A DNA stretch of 64,000 nt from Photobacterium atrarenae (GTDB lineage: Bacteria; Pseudomonadota; Gammaproteobacteria; Enterobacterales; Vibrionaceae), in the NCBI RefSeq assembly GCF_024380015.1, contig NZ_CP101509.1:930001-994000 (forward strand). Reading direction: 5' to 3'. The stretch's first letter is position 1. Each line of letters opens with the position of its first letter. Under the pieces are notes generated by a model that saw only the letters and a list, made by a program, of their open reading frames with translations, was not told where the DNA came from and did no database searches. A program made the position numbers and the translations under genes. Shown here one piece after another: positions 55,156 through 64,000 of the stretch.

Positions 55156-55677
55156 TTGAAGATTATCCCTGAAATTGAAGTCACTGACCGGGAGCATGAT
55201 GCGATCACCCAGCTTCGCAATGCTTCATTTCCTGACCACCAAGTTGAACGTTCATATTATAAGCAACTGCCCCACATGCGGGCGCTCCAATATTGCCATG
55301 GCAAGCTCATCGGCTATATGGGGCTGGATTATCGCGTGGTTTGTGTGGGTGGTACCCCGTTGAAGGTGCTGGGGGTGATCGACATTTGTATCGACAAATC
55401 CCACCAGGGCCAAGGCATTGGCTCTGCCATGCTCACCGAGCTGAGCGATTATGCCGCTGCCAGGGATGTGGATTTCATTATTCTGATGTCGGAGCTGGAT
55501 GCTTTTTATACGTCCAATGGTTTCAATAAAGTCAGCGGACCGAGTTCCTGGTTGCGATTGCACGAGCATCAGAACTACGGTATTGCCTTTGACCAGCTTG
55601 GCGACCTATTTGTAAAACCCATGAGCGGCAAAACCTGGGCACCCGGCCACCTGGATTGGTTGGGCTATCTGTATTAA
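55156..55677 (+). CDS. GNAT-family acetyltransferase
   Basis: The 173-residue protein has the acetyl-CoA binding motif HQGQGIGSAMLTEL in a GNAT fold, with DFIILMSELDAFYTSNGFNK as the following helix and strand. It starts at a TTG, with AAGGA eight bases before it; no better start was found. Substrate unknown. It stands alone. Confidence 0.8.
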   Translation: MKIIPEIEVTDREHDAITQLRNASFPDHQVERSYYKQLPHMRALQYCHGKLIGYMGLDYRVVCVGGTPLKVLGVIDICIDKSHQGQGIGSAMLTELSDYAAARDVDFIILMSELDAFYTSNGFNKVSGPSSWLRLHEHQNYGIAFDQLGDLFVKPMSGKTWAPGHLDWLGYLY

Positions 55678-56000
55678 CCCCCTCCTGGTCTGGCATTCAA
55701 CATTCATGGCGGCTCGCGAGAAGTGGCTGATATCGACCTCTACAAAATGACATCTCAGGGAGCATTCCCGCAGTCTCCCATGAGTTTCAACCATTGCTAA
55801 CGTAAATGGAGGGGTCATATTCAGTAAAGGAGAGTTAGCATCTCAAACATGATTCAATTCGATAACTTGGGATGATTGAATGATTTCGATCTTGCATCGC
55901 AGCGGTTTGGCTGTGAGAGCCTTAGCTCGCCGGCGCCCTGACCCCGGGTGGCTTCCATGCCGTTATAGAATGATCGTTCCCTGAGTCGAATTACTGGACT
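55678..56000. other. Intergenic region, nothing recognised
   Basis: Between the acetyltransferase and the leftward membrane-protein gene no convincing frame, hairpin or repeat was seen. A short leftward frame at 55606-55818 overlaps the acetyltransferase end and is not called. Confidence 0.4.
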
Positions 56001-56372
56001 TTATTGCTTTTTCAATTGCAGGTAGCTCAGCACTGAAAGCAGGGTAAAGAAAGCGGGATCGCTCCACCCAAAGCCGACAAATATCCCTTTTACCCCGGCA
56101 TAAACAGTAATCACAACACCGAGCATATTAGTGATCACCAAAGCTGTAAGTAATTTCTTGGCGACCTTCCCCGGCTCGATATCCCTTAGCATCAGGCTTA
56201 CCGCAGCGATGCCGCCCAGAAAAATGCTGGTGTGTTGCGAAAGGAAATATGCGTATTGGTCATTGATTGCTACCCCGTACATCGGCCACATCAGACCTGG
56301 TACAAAAAACAGCGCCAGTGCAAAAACCAGATAAATACCGCCATGCAGGGATAAAAAGGTTTTGTTACTCAT
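56001..56372 (-). CDS. Small four-helix membrane protein
   Basis: The 123-residue protein has four hydrophobic segments (GGIYLVFALALFFVPGLMW, SIFLGGIAAVSLMLR, LLTALVITNMLGVVITVYAG, FFTLLSVLSYLQL). No catalytic motif; small proteins of this sort often accompany YdhR-like genes. It follows the monooxygenase-like gene by 9 bases, so the two are one operon. Confidence 0.75.
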   Translation of the reverse strand: MSNKTFLSLHGGIYLVFALALFFVPGLMWPMYGVAINDQYAYFLSQHTSIFLGGIAAVSLMLRDIEPGKVAKKLLTALVITNMLGVVITVYAGVKGIFVGFGWSDPAFFTLLSVLSYLQLKKQ

Positions 56373-56381
56373 GATTGCCTC

Positions 56382-56687
56382 TTAATTGATTGGACCGTTA
56401 TTGATAGCTGTTAGCGGCTGGTTGATGTCGAAGATCTGCCCTCGGACTTCGCCAACTCCCATTTGCTGCAAACGTGCAGTATGCATCTTCAAGTATGCCT
56501 GAGCACTGGCTGCGTCCTCGAACAGGTAGATGCCGCCACCCAGTTGCTCTTTTTCGTTTTCAGTCCAGATCTTCCAGATCATGCCTGGTTCACGGTTAAT
56601 TGATTCGGCTAGCGCAACGAGTGCATTTGCCATATCTTTACCAAATGGGCCGTGAAATTCAAAATCAACCTGTAGTAGTTTTGCCAT
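56382..56687 (-). CDS. YdhR-family dimeric alpha-beta barrel protein
   Basis: The 101-residue protein matches the putative mono-oxygenase YdhR family: KLLQVDFEFHGPFG, GMIWKIWTENEKEQLGGGIY and a helix with AQAYLKMHTARLQQMG. The family folds like ABM monooxygenases, but activity is unproven. It is divergent from a LysR regulator and followed by a small membrane protein. Confidence 0.87.
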   Translation of the reverse strand: MAKLLQVDFEFHGPFGKDMANALVALAESINREPGMIWKIWTENEKEQLGGGIYLFEDAASAQAYLKMHTARLQQMGVGEVRGQIFDINQPLTAINNGPIN

Positions 56688-56814
56688 GGTTATTTCTCCG
56701 CGATTGAGGAAGCTACTGTTGTCGTGTCGCTTTCTGTTGTGGGTCTATTCTTATCTATAAAAAATCGACAGAAAAGTTCATAATATTGCGAATAACTGTG
56801 GAAATTTTAGACCA

Positions 56815-57711
56815 ATGAGATTGAAGACTACCCTCGAACAATGGCTGACCCTGTATGAGATTGATCGCGCTGGCAGCATCCAGGCTGCTGCAACGACAAT
56901 GAACAAGAGCCATACTACGCTGCTTTACGCGGTTAAAAAGCTCGAGGAACAACTGGATGTTTCATTGATCGCAGTACGGGGGCGCCGTGCAGTGCTGACC
57001 GAAGCCGGGAAGTCATTACTGCGCCGTGCCAGCACCATGCTGGAACAGGTCCGCGAACTGGAAGTGATCAGCGAGCAGTTGTCGCAAGGAATCGAGTCAG
57101 AAATTATCATTGCGATCGATCACCTGTGCGATCCGCAATGGTTATATCAGCCTATGGCGGAGTACCTATCGCAAAATAGCACCACCTCGATTCAGGTTGT
57201 AGAAACCTCGCTATCAAAAACCACGGAAATGGTGACCAGTGAGCGAGCAGATATCGCGATAATTAATCTCCCCGTGACGAATTACCCGGCTCAAGCTTTC
57301 GGCGTGATCACCATGGTTCCGGTCGTTGCGGCACATCACCCCTTCGCGCAAAAATCTCCACTTTTTTTTACCGATCTATCTACCATCAGCCAAATTGTGA
57401 TTCGGGATTTAGGTGATGAAACAGGGCAAAAAAGTAAGCAAAATGTCGGCTGGTTGAAATCAAGTCAGCGTATTACAGTGGATAATTTCGATCATGCTTT
57501 TCGGGCAGTTGAGTATGGCGTGGGTTTTTGCCGTTTACCGGAGCATATCGTGAAGCGCCGTGCTGATGGCAAAATGAAGGTACTGAACATTGAAGGCGCA
57601 GAGCGATACCAGGTGGCAATGCACCTGACGTTGCCAAAAGGAGCGAAAACCGGGCCGGCAGCAACATATTTCTATCAGATGTTGCTCCGCGCTGCCCATC
57701 TAAGAACATGA
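56815..57711 (+). CDS. LysR-family regulator
   Basis: The 298-residue regulator has an N-terminal HTH (GSIQAAATTMNKSHTTLLYA) and an effector domain. Divergence from the YdhR-like operon across 127 bases suggests it controls that operon and itself. The ATG at 56815 gives the normal LysR N-terminus. Confidence 0.9.
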   Translation: MRLKTTLEQWLTLYEIDRAGSIQAAATTMNKSHTTLLYAVKKLEEQLDVSLIAVRGRRAVLTEAGKSLLRRASTMLEQVRELEVISEQLSQGIESEIIIAIDHLCDPQWLYQPMAEYLSQNSTTSIQVVETSLSKTTEMVTSERADIAIINLPVTNYPAQAFGVITMVPVVAAHHPFAQKSPLFFTDLSTISQIVIRDLGDETGQKSKQNVGWLKSSQRITVDNFDHAFRAVEYGVGFCRLPEHIVKRRADGKMKVLNIEGAERYQVAMHLTLPKGAKTGPAATYFYQMLLRAAHLRT

Positions 57712-57813
57712 TCGGGAGATAGAAGTAGTCACCGCCATTGGCATTTGTATGGATAGCGGGATGACATCAGTGGCTCGATTAGCGCTGTGCCCATGCTTAA
57801 AGAGTGAGAGAAC

Positions 57814-58248
57814 ATGAATCAATCTATCATCCACATTGCACTGGTCGTCAGGGATTACGACGAAGCCTTAGACTTTTATCTTAGCAAACTCAAATTTGAG
57901 CTGGTGGAAGATACCTATCAGCCCGAGCAGGATAAACGCTGGGTTGTGGTGTCCCCACCGGGCTCGAACGGCGTGACCTTGCTGTTGGCGAAAGCCTCAA
58001 AGCCGGAGCAACTGGATTTTATCGGCAATCAGTCTGGTGGCCGGGTATTTTTGTTTTTACAAACCGATGATTTCTGGCGCGATTACCACCGGATGGTGGC
58101 CGACGGCATCAAGTTTGTACGGCCGCCGAAAGAGCAAGATTACGGCACCGTTGCGGTGTTCGAAGATCTCTACGGTAATTTATGGGATTTATTGCAACTA
58201 AACGCGGATCATCCAATTTCGAGACGGTTGGCTGATCAGACGGGGTAA
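57814..58248 (+). CDS. VOC/glyoxalase-family protein
   Basis: The 144-residue protein has two beta-alpha-beta-beta-beta units with the VOC start HIALVVRDYDEALDFYLSKL and a metal-type Glu in VAVFEDLYGNLWDLLQ. It resembles glyoxalase/bleomycin-resistance proteins of unknown substrate. It lies after the LysR gene with 102 bases between. GAGAG precedes the ATG. Confidence 0.85.
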   Translation: MNQSIIHIALVVRDYDEALDFYLSKLKFELVEDTYQPEQDKRWVVVSPPGSNGVTLLLAKASKPEQLDFIGNQSGGRVFLFLQTDDFWRDYHRMVADGIKFVRPPKEQDYGTVAVFEDLYGNLWDLLQLNADHPISRRLADQTG

Positions 58249-59055
58249 GTGGAGTCGTCGGTATTCCCGAGGTAGGCATTGCTCGCGTTAAATGAATAGG
58301 CTTATTTTACGAAGTGACCTTGTGCTCTGGCATTTTTAGTTGGCGATTTAACCCATTGAAAATAGATGTACTTTGTGAATATAGTATCAAGAAAGAGCAG
58401 GGCGAGCTGCGTGAAAGCGAGCATGCGGTCGAATTGTCTGTTATGTGCTTCGGAGGAAAATAGGTGACAGAAGATGAAATAATGGAGCGGTATTATCGAC
58501 AGAGAGAGAAAATGAAGCTGTTCCTCCTTGATAAGCACTCAGATAATATTAAGGCAGTAACTGATGCATTGGCTAAAAGTGGATACTCTCTTTCAAAAGA
58601 TAACTTTGAATATTCCGATCCAGTTGGGCTAACGGTCCATTTTGAAAACTTGGTATCAATTTTAGTTCCAGAGCTAAATCGTGACAAAGATGATTTAGTA
58701 AAATTTGATCAATTACTACGGTTGTTCGAACGAAAAACCAGGGAGGGCTATTTATATACGAATAACTATATGCTTATGCTGACTCCTTTACTACGAAGAG
58801 GAATGCATCCAGTAAATAATTGGGCTCCATTATTCGTCACAATGCTATGGCAACTGGATCTAGAGGGTATTGAGGCTTCAGTGGCACTAGATTATGACCG
58901 AGCGAAACTTGACGTAAATGACTACGGTTTCGTTGAAATCGATACTTGGTTTGGAGCACCTTTTGAGGACAACATTTCAAGTATCAAAGATGGCATATCA
59001 AAACTTAGACCTCCTATGGATATTGATCCTAAGCTTGCAAGTTGGATATTTAGTG

Positions 59056-60110
59056 GGCTTTGTTGATCAAATCAGGAAAACAACAGATCTACCCAATTTA
59101 AGCGATGTTTTAGCTAACTTTACGAGTTACGGGCATGCCGAGCCCTGTTAACTTGTTCAACGCACGAACGGCAGCAAGCGCTTCTCCGACCTGAGCGTTG
59201 TAATCACGCAGGCTTAAAGCTGAACCAAGCAGTCGCTTATATCTCGACATCGCCGTTTCCGAGATTGAGCGACTGTGGTAACCACTGGTCTTTTTCCAGT
59301 GTTCATTGCTACCGTGAATACGCTGGTTTGCAACCGCAACATTTCTGGGGTGACCGTGCTCCCAGTATGCTGCTCCAGTTCTGGGAGGGATAAGGGGCTG
59401 TGCTTTCTTCCGTTGAATCGCTTGATAGCACAGCCTGGTATCATAAGCGCCGTCACCTGATATTGATTTGATCTTACGATAAGTTTGGTTAAGTAATGTT
59501 GGCATGACTTCACCATCGGTGACGGTTGATAACGAGAGTTCTGCGCAGATAATTTGGTGGGTATCAGCATCAACAGCAAGATGGAGCTTTCGCCAGACAC
59601 GACGTTGTTCTTTGCCATGCTTTTTCATTTTCCACTCACCTTCGCCGAATACTTTCAGGCCAGTTGCGTCAATAGCTAGATGACGAATTTCACCCCGAGC
59701 AGGCATTTTGATGGGGATATCGACCGTTTTCGCTCGCTTGCTGATGCTGCTGTAGTTCGGGCATGTTAGTGGTACTTTCATCAGAGAAAACACCGAGTTC
59801 ATGAAACCTTGAACAGCACGAAGTGACAGGTTGAATAGTCGCTTCACCATGAGAGCAGTCATGATCGCAGTGTCTGAATATTGATAGCCGCGTCCACGGT
59901 TACCGTGATGTTCAGAGCATAACCAGCCGTTTATCGCTTCTTCGTCGATCCAGAATGTCAGCGAGCCGCGGTTAATCAGTGATTGGTTGTACTCTTTCCA
60001 GTTATCTGTTCGGTAAGTGCTTTTTCCCATGAGGGTGGCCTGTCAGTAAACGTCACAAGATCAGATCACTGACTGCAAGAAAAGTTCACGCCGATTTAGT
60101 CAACAAAGCC
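59056..60110 (-). mobile_element. IS5-family, IS903-group insertion sequence
   Basis: The 1055-bp element starts GGCTTTGTTGATCAAATCAG and ends with the inverted CCGATTTAGTCAACAAAGCC, close to the IS903 termini. It is flanked by the 9-bp direct repeat TATTTAGTG (59047-59055 and 60111-60119), the normal duplication length for the group. The transposase frame is intact, so the element could be active and recently inserted. Confidence 0.93.
59110..60030 (-). CDS. IS903-type (IS5 family) transposase
   Basis: The 306-residue transposase has a DDE core: HLAIDATGLKVFGEGEW (first Asp), ISGDGAYDTRLCYQ (second Asp) and the Glu-containing YHSRSISETAMSRYKRLLG (YxRxxE signature). Length matches IS903-group proteins (about 307). 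Confidence 0.93.
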   Translation of the reverse strand: MGKSTYRTDNWKEYNQSLINRGSLTFWIDEEAINGWLCSEHHGNRGRGYQYSDTAIMTALMVKRLFNLSLRAVQGFMNSVFSLMKVPLTCPNYSSISKRAKTVDIPIKMPARGEIRHLAIDATGLKVFGEGEWKMKKHGKEQRRVWRKLHLAVDADTHQIICAELSLSTVTDGEVMPTLLNQTYRKIKSISGDGAYDTRLCYQAIQRKKAQPLIPPRTGAAYWEHGHPRNVAVANQRIHGSNEHWKKTSGYHSRSISETAMSRYKRLLGSALSLRDYNAQVGEALAAVRALNKLTGLGMPVTRKVS

Positions 60111-60544
60111 TATTTAGTGACAAATATAGCCTTGATATAAAGTGGGATACAAAGGGAAGTATAAAGACATTCCAAGCGGTAGAGTTTAGCAATGATAACG
60201 TGTTAGTCGAATTTAAGGGAAACACCTATCATCCAGCTAAGTATATCCATGCTGAATTTGATCTTGAGTCTAACTTGTTCCGGCATTTTGACGGTGCAGT
60301 TCACTTCTATACACATGATGAGTACTTAGCCAGAAGAGACTCTGACTTTAACCATGCTAATAAGAGTGCATACTTATTAAAGGCAAAGTCTCAAAAAGTG
60401 TTCAAACTTGACGGAAAAATTAGCAAGGACATTTGGTTAGAGCTGACGGGTCATTTTTTGACTGGCAACCCTTTGATAGCGGAGTATTTTACTGGCAACT
60501 ACCCACAGCACGTAATTGATAGCCTTATTAGAGCACGCACATAA

Positions 60545-61025
60545 CACATATGAGCCTTATAGGTGTCAAGGGGGAAAGTGAACCCGTTGGCTGCGCCAAT
60601 TTATCTGAACAACAAAGTTGTCTATTTCGCTTTGTCATTTTCGCCATTCATCATTACTTACGCCGAACACATATTGAGGGACTCTGACTGCGGTCTCACC
60701 GCTGCCTGCATTGCGGCAGGGCCACGAGACATGATTTTGTTAACAAAAACAAAAAGCACAGGCTTCTTTTCCGGAGGTTGTCGCCAGAATACGGGAAAAA
60801 TCTGTGAGAATTTTCGATCGCGTTATTGTTTTGTAGATCAATATCTTGCCTTGGTGATTCATTCGGTTGGATACTGAAACGGTACCTGGCTAAATCAATG
60901 CCACAGACAGATGGTGGCCTTCGGTTTGTATGGAATCAGATATACCAAGTGTGGCAAATCGGGTTAGAGGGATTCCATGTTCTTCGTTATGTTCACAAAT
61001 CATTAGATTCTGAAAGGATATATAA
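60545..61025. other. Intergenic region, no gene recognised
   Basis: A rightward 104-codon frame at 60563-60877 has little protein character. A short stem TTGGC-TGC-GCCAA lies near 60589. The final 100 bases are AT-rich and precede the next gene. Nothing else was seen. Confidence 0.4.
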
Positions 61026-61553
61026 ATGAAAAGAAATTCTACCCTTAAATTTAAATCTGCAATAATTGTAGCGCTAGTGATTTCATCATTACCACTTATG
61101 GCTGATGAACATAATGAGTCAAATCATATTAAAGCATGTGAGTTTTTCTTGGAAAGTGGAAAAATTGGCGAATTTTTGAAATCGCAGTTAATCGAATCGG
61201 GTTGTAATGGACAACCTGATGAATCTGCCATTAGGTTTTGTGCTGAATTAAAATATGTGAGTGGTACTACAATTAATGAAATCCTGCTTCCTTATTATGT
61301 CAAGAGAGTGAGTGAAGAGCACTGTACTCAGGCCGGTGAATATTATTCAAGTATGAAAGGGAAGGAGTTTCTAGAGTTTGCTTTTGATTATGCTGCTAAT
61401 CCAGATACTGCTTATGTGAGTGATAGTGTGCTTTTAGCCCAGGAGCAGTTTCAGAAAACAGATGCATCTGACTCTATCAATAGACTGGCATCAAGCACCG
61501 CGTTGATTAGGTTAGTTGTAAAAAAGTTGCATGAGCATAACAATATGCACTGA
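61026..61553 (+). CDS. Exported protein of unknown function (175 residues)
   Basis: A signal peptide (FKSAIIVALVISSLPLMA, cleavage near residue 26) leads into a mostly helical mature protein with four cysteines (ACEFFLES, SGCNGQ, FCAEL, HCTQAG), which may form two disulphides in the periplasm. GAAAGGATAT precedes the ATG. No family is recognised. AT-rich, like the interrupted gene before it. Confidence 0.65.
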   Translation: MKRNSTLKFKSAIIVALVISSLPLMADEHNESNHIKACEFFLESGKIGEFLKSQLIESGCNGQPDESAIRFCAELKYVSGTTINEILLPYYVKRVSEEHCTQAGEYYSSMKGKEFLEFAFDYAANPDTAYVSDSVLLAQEQFQKTDASDSINRLASSTALIRLVVKKLHEHNNMH

Positions 61554-61869
61554 GGTTGACGCTTAAAATCACCGTAATTTTTCAAAAAAAGTTTCGTATG
61601 AGAGCAGATATAGATGATCTACTCTCCTAAGCTTGTAAGCGCGGAAAAGAGGGGTCATCGTTGAGGGTGTTCATAGCTTTGTGTCAGCGTAAGTCACAGA
61701 TCCACATATTGATCGACCCTGTTCGGGAAGTGGATGCTCAGCAGGGATAGCGTCAAGTTCCTGTTCTGTCCCCGCATCTTCTGCCCTCCAGGGTTCAGTT
61801 CCGATTCTGGCTAGTTTTGCCGCTGAAAAGCTTTAGACTTAGCGGTAGAAGCTCAGAAAGAGAAGTGTC
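61554..61869. other. Intergenic region, no gene recognised
   Basis: The stretch runs from AT-rich to GC-rich and should carry the ada/alkA promoter near its right end. No hairpin or repeat stands out. Confidence 0.35.
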
Positions 61870-63246
61870 ATGGAACTGACTCCAACCCAATGCCAGCAAG
61901 CCCGGCTCGCCAGAGATACCCGCTACGATGGCCTGTTTTTTACCGCTGTGAAGACCACCGGGATTTATTGCCGCTCCATTTGTCCGGCGCCCGCGCCCAA
62001 AGAAGTGAACGTCGAGTACTTTCCGACGGCTGTGGCGGCGGCCCAGGCCGGCTATCGCCCGTGTCTGCGTTGTCGTCCTGACAGTGCCCCCGGCTCTCCG
62101 GCCTGGCTGGGGAAAAATGCGACCCTGAACCGGGCGCTGCGCCTGATTGATGAAGGGGCGCTGGCGGAGCAATCGCTCACGCAACTGGCAGATCGGCTGG
62201 GGATCACCGAGCGTTACTTGCGCCGCCTGTTCAGCGATGAAGTTGGCCTGTCACCGAAAGCCTACAGCTTATACCGTCAGTGCCTGTTGGCCAAACAGTT
62301 GCTGCATGACTCGACAATGCCGATCACCGAAATTGCGCTGGCTTGCGGTTTTCACAGTATTCGCCGCTTCAATGACTGCTTCAAACAGCAATTTTCATTG
62401 ACCCCGTCCCAGGTGCGCAAGCAAGAAGGCGGCCGCCGCGACAGCGGACAGGCGATTGAAATCCTGCTGTCGTATCGACCGCCATATGATTGGCAGGGGC
62501 TGCATCAGTTTTATGCCTCGCGTTTGATCCCGGGGCTGGAGTGGCTGGATGCGCAAAGCTATGGCCGGACGTTTCACTACGGGACGTGTAAGGGACGCTT
62601 TACTGCCACGCATCTGGCGGAGAAGTCTGCGTTTCGGGCCTCGATCCACCTGTCCAATCTCACGTACTTGCCGCGGGTGATCCAGAACATCCGCCGTTGT
62701 CTGGATTTGGATGCCGATACCCGGTTAATTGAGTCGCAGTTGTGCCAGGCGATGGGCACGACATCACTGATCAAAGCCGGACTGCGCCTGCCGGGGATCT
62801 GGAGTCCGTTCGAAGCCGGGATCCGGGCGATTCTGGGTCAGCAGGTCTCGGTTAAAGCAGCCAGAAATCTGGTCAGCCAGTTGGTGGCGCTCAACCCGGA
62901 AAACGATGAAGCGTTCAGTTATTTCCCGGCTCCAGAGCAGCTTTGCCGTTTGGATTTGACTCAACTTGGCATGCCGCAGCGCCGCCGCGAGACGCTTGGG
63001 CACTTTGCCGAGTATGCCTGTGGGAAGAGACTGGATGAAAGTGAGCAATTACTGGCACTACCGGGGATCGGCCCGTGGACGGTGAACTATCTGAGAATGC
63101 GTGGGTTGAGTGACCCCGATATTTATCTGAGCAGCGATTTGGGGATCAAAAAAGCCATCGCTAAACTGCCTCAGCCGATTGATGATCAACTGGCGGCACC
63201 GTGGCGTAGTTATTTAACCTTATATTTATGGAGCACCTTGACATGA
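61870..63246 (+). CDS. Ada-type regulator fused to AlkA DNA glycosylase
   Basis: The 458-residue protein combines an Ada metal-binding domain (Cys34, Cys38, Cys65, Cys68), an AraC-type HTH region (about 90-185; SLTQLADRLGITERYLRRLF), an AlkA N-terminal domain and an HhH-GPD glycosylase (LLALPGIGPWTVNYLRMRG, catalytic Asp in YLSSDLGIKKA). It should sense methyl phosphotriesters at Cys34 and excise alkylated bases. The O6-methylguanine methyltransferase part of E. coli Ada is missing but is supplied by the next gene, whose ATG overlaps the stop by four bases. Confidence 0.92.
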   Translation: MELTPTQCQQARLARDTRYDGLFFTAVKTTGIYCRSICPAPAPKEVNVEYFPTAVAAAQAGYRPCLRCRPDSAPGSPAWLGKNATLNRALRLIDEGALAEQSLTQLADRLGITERYLRRLFSDEVGLSPKAYSLYRQCLLAKQLLHDSTMPITEIALACGFHSIRRFNDCFKQQFSLTPSQVRKQEGGRRDSGQAIEILLSYRPPYDWQGLHQFYASRLIPGLEWLDAQSYGRTFHYGTCKGRFTATHLAEKSAFRASIHLSNLTYLPRVIQNIRRCLDLDADTRLIESQLCQAMGTTSLIKAGLRLPGIWSPFEAGIRAILGQQVSVKAARNLVSQLVALNPENDEAFSYFPAPEQLCRLDLTQLGMPQRRRETLGHFAEYACGKRLDESEQLLALPGIGPWTVNYLRMRGLSDPDIYLSSDLGIKKAIAKLPQPIDDQLAAPWRSYLTLYLWSTLT

Positions 63247-63701
63247 ACAATCAACACCTGGACACCCCAATCGGCCGGCTCAATATTGTAGCGAACGATG
63301 AAGCCGTGACGGCGATTGAGTTCGACGCTGATCCGTCGGCACAGCAGGCTCCGAATACCATCACCCGGCTGTGCTGCGCACAATTGAGCGATTACTTTGC
63401 GGGTAATAGAACTGACTTTGATGTACCGCTGAATGCCAATGGGACGGCTTTTCAGCATCAGGTCTGGCAAGCTTTGATTGATATCCCCTATGGCGAGACA
63501 TGCTCCTATAGCGCAATCGCCCACCGGATCGATAACCCGAAAGCCGTTCGTGCGGTCGGTGCGGCAAATGGTCGAAATCCAATCCCGGTGATTGTGCCGT
63601 GCCATCGGGTGATCGGCAGCTCGGGCCAGCTGACCGGTTATGCCGGCGGGCTGGATATCAAAGTTTGGCTCATTGAGCATGAGAAGAGAATCTCAAGCTG
63701 A
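63243..63701 (+). CDS. ogt: Methylated-DNA-protein cysteine methyltransferase
   Basis: The 152-residue repair protein has the active-site motif VIVPCHRVIGSSGQLTGYAGG with the methyl-accepting Cys, and GTAFQHQVWQALIDIPYGET with the DNA-binding Arg/Tyr helix. It transfers methyl groups from O6-methylguanine. The ATG overlaps the upstream stop (ATGA), so it is translationally coupled to the Ada/AlkA fusion. Confidence 0.93.
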   Translation: MNNQHLDTPIGRLNIVANDEAVTAIEFDADPSAQQAPNTITRLCCAQLSDYFAGNRTDFDVPLNANGTAFQHQVWQALIDIPYGETCSYSAIAHRIDNPKAVRAVGAANGRNPIPVIVPCHRVIGSSGQLTGYAGGLDIKVWLIEHEKRISS

Positions 63702-64000
63702 ATCAGTCAGATGTATGGGTGTGCAATAAGTTGTTATGCGTAGATTGCACTTAGTTAATATGAAAGCGCGATAAATCCAACAAATGTCACATATTTAACA
63801 TTTTTGCCCAAACTGAATTTGTTTGGTTTTTTGGAGTAAAGTGTTGGTTTTGTTTTTGATTTTGGGTTTATATTTTGGTTATTGATGTAATAATGGTTTG
63901 ATTTTCTGTATGCTAACGATTTTATCAAACTTATTATCTTGTTGTTTTGTGTGAATTAAAAACCTGTTGTGGTTAGTATTGTCGACACATTATGCCAATC
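63702..64000. other. AT-rich intergenic end of window
   Basis: No frame, hairpin or repeat is recognised. The T-rich right half could be a promoter region for a gene beyond the window. Confidence 0.4.

Larger units (their letters stand above)
58464..60544 (+). pseudogene. Unknown 338-residue gene interrupted by an IS903-type element
   Basis: The 5' part (58464-59055) starts at GTG after CGGAGG and encodes about 197 residues; the 3' part (60120-60544) encodes about 141. Removing the IS and one 9-bp duplication joins SWIF-S to DKYSLDIKWD in frame and gives a 338-residue protein: 592 plus 425 bases is an exact multiple of three. The product is soluble and acidic, with no recognised domain, and AT-rich relative to the core genes. 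The 5' fragment ends after a few IS-derived residues (GLC). Function unknown. Confidence 0.8.

Noticed and set aside
58436..60546. Integron cassette borders (GTTATGT before and ACATAAC after the interrupted gene)
   Set aside because: The two 7-mers are inverted copies, but no full attC fold or second core site was found next to them.
60563..60877. 104-codon frame after the interrupted gene
   Set aside because: Low protein character, no ribosome site, no family.
1..64000. tRNA, rRNA or CRISPR
   Set aside because: None recognised on either strand by reading; a tRNA or CRISPR scan could confirm.

Overview
The window reads as a chromosomal stretch of a marine gamma-proteobacterium, most likely Vibrionaceae (Photobacterium, Grimontia or a relative). 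This is inferred from gene content and protein style (short RfaH, Rnk, aspartase, NIT-domain chemoreceptor, abundant c-di-GMP proteins, IS3 and IS903-type elements), not from a marker gene. No rRNA, tRNA or CRISPR array was seen. Core genes look moderately GC-rich. Two stretches, about 28.5-32.4 kb plus 35.3-36.2 kb and about 58.3-61.8 kb, are clearly AT-richer and carry insertion sequences and broken genes.

Layout. 0.1-4.4 kb: an ACP - fatty-acyl-AMP-ligase - PlsC acyltransferase fusion and a REC-REC-GGDEF diguanylate cyclase. 5.1-7.6 kb: a LysR regulator convergent with aspartase. 8.2-9.7 kb: FetA/FetB-type metal exporter. 10.5-15.7 kb: a Sel1 protein ending in a repeat element, a translationally close kinase/phosphatase pair, and a large lipoprotein. 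16.3-19.4 kb: an overlapping STAS / kinase-phosphatase fusion / GGDEF-EAL operon that links partner switching to c-di-GMP. 19.5-28.4 kb: an MBL hydrolase, permease and acyl-CoA ligase run transcribed away from a soluble PAS histidine kinase and FixJ-type regulator, then a FAD oxidase. 29-30.3 kb: a small zinc ribbon, RfaH and Rnk.

31-36 kb is a mobile, decaying region. An AHH-type nuclease toxin gene with its immunity gene has been split by an IS3-family element, which is itself split by a second IS3-family element. Both insertions have recognisable target duplications. 36.2-45.9 kb: a NIT chemoreceptor; a three-gene group (ketosynthase-like protein, acyl carrier protein, MIO-type aromatic amino acid ammonia-lyase) that looks like a minimal or residual aryl-polyene-type set; then YbiB/TrpD2, dienelactone hydrolase, Gfo/Idh/MocA, YbjQ and an exported protein.

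46-53 kb is a divergent locus. A binding-protein ABC importer faces a run of MBL-fold hydrolase, LacI regulator, inositol-monophosphatase-family enzyme and SemiSWEET transporter, with a perfect 16-bp palindrome between the two arms. It reads as uptake and dephosphorylation of a phosphorylated sugar or polyol; the substrate is inferred, not shown. 53-58 kb holds small enzyme/regulator pairs (epoxide-hydrolase-like and WYL; YdhR-like and LysR). 58.4-60.5 kb is an unknown 338-residue gene cut by an IS903-type element with a 9-bp duplication; excision restores the frame exactly. 61.9-63.7 kb is an overlapping Ada/AlkA fusion and Ogt alkylation-repair pair. A small dispersed repeat with ATACCAATC inverted ends occurs three times (5.1, 10.4 and 30.4 kb).
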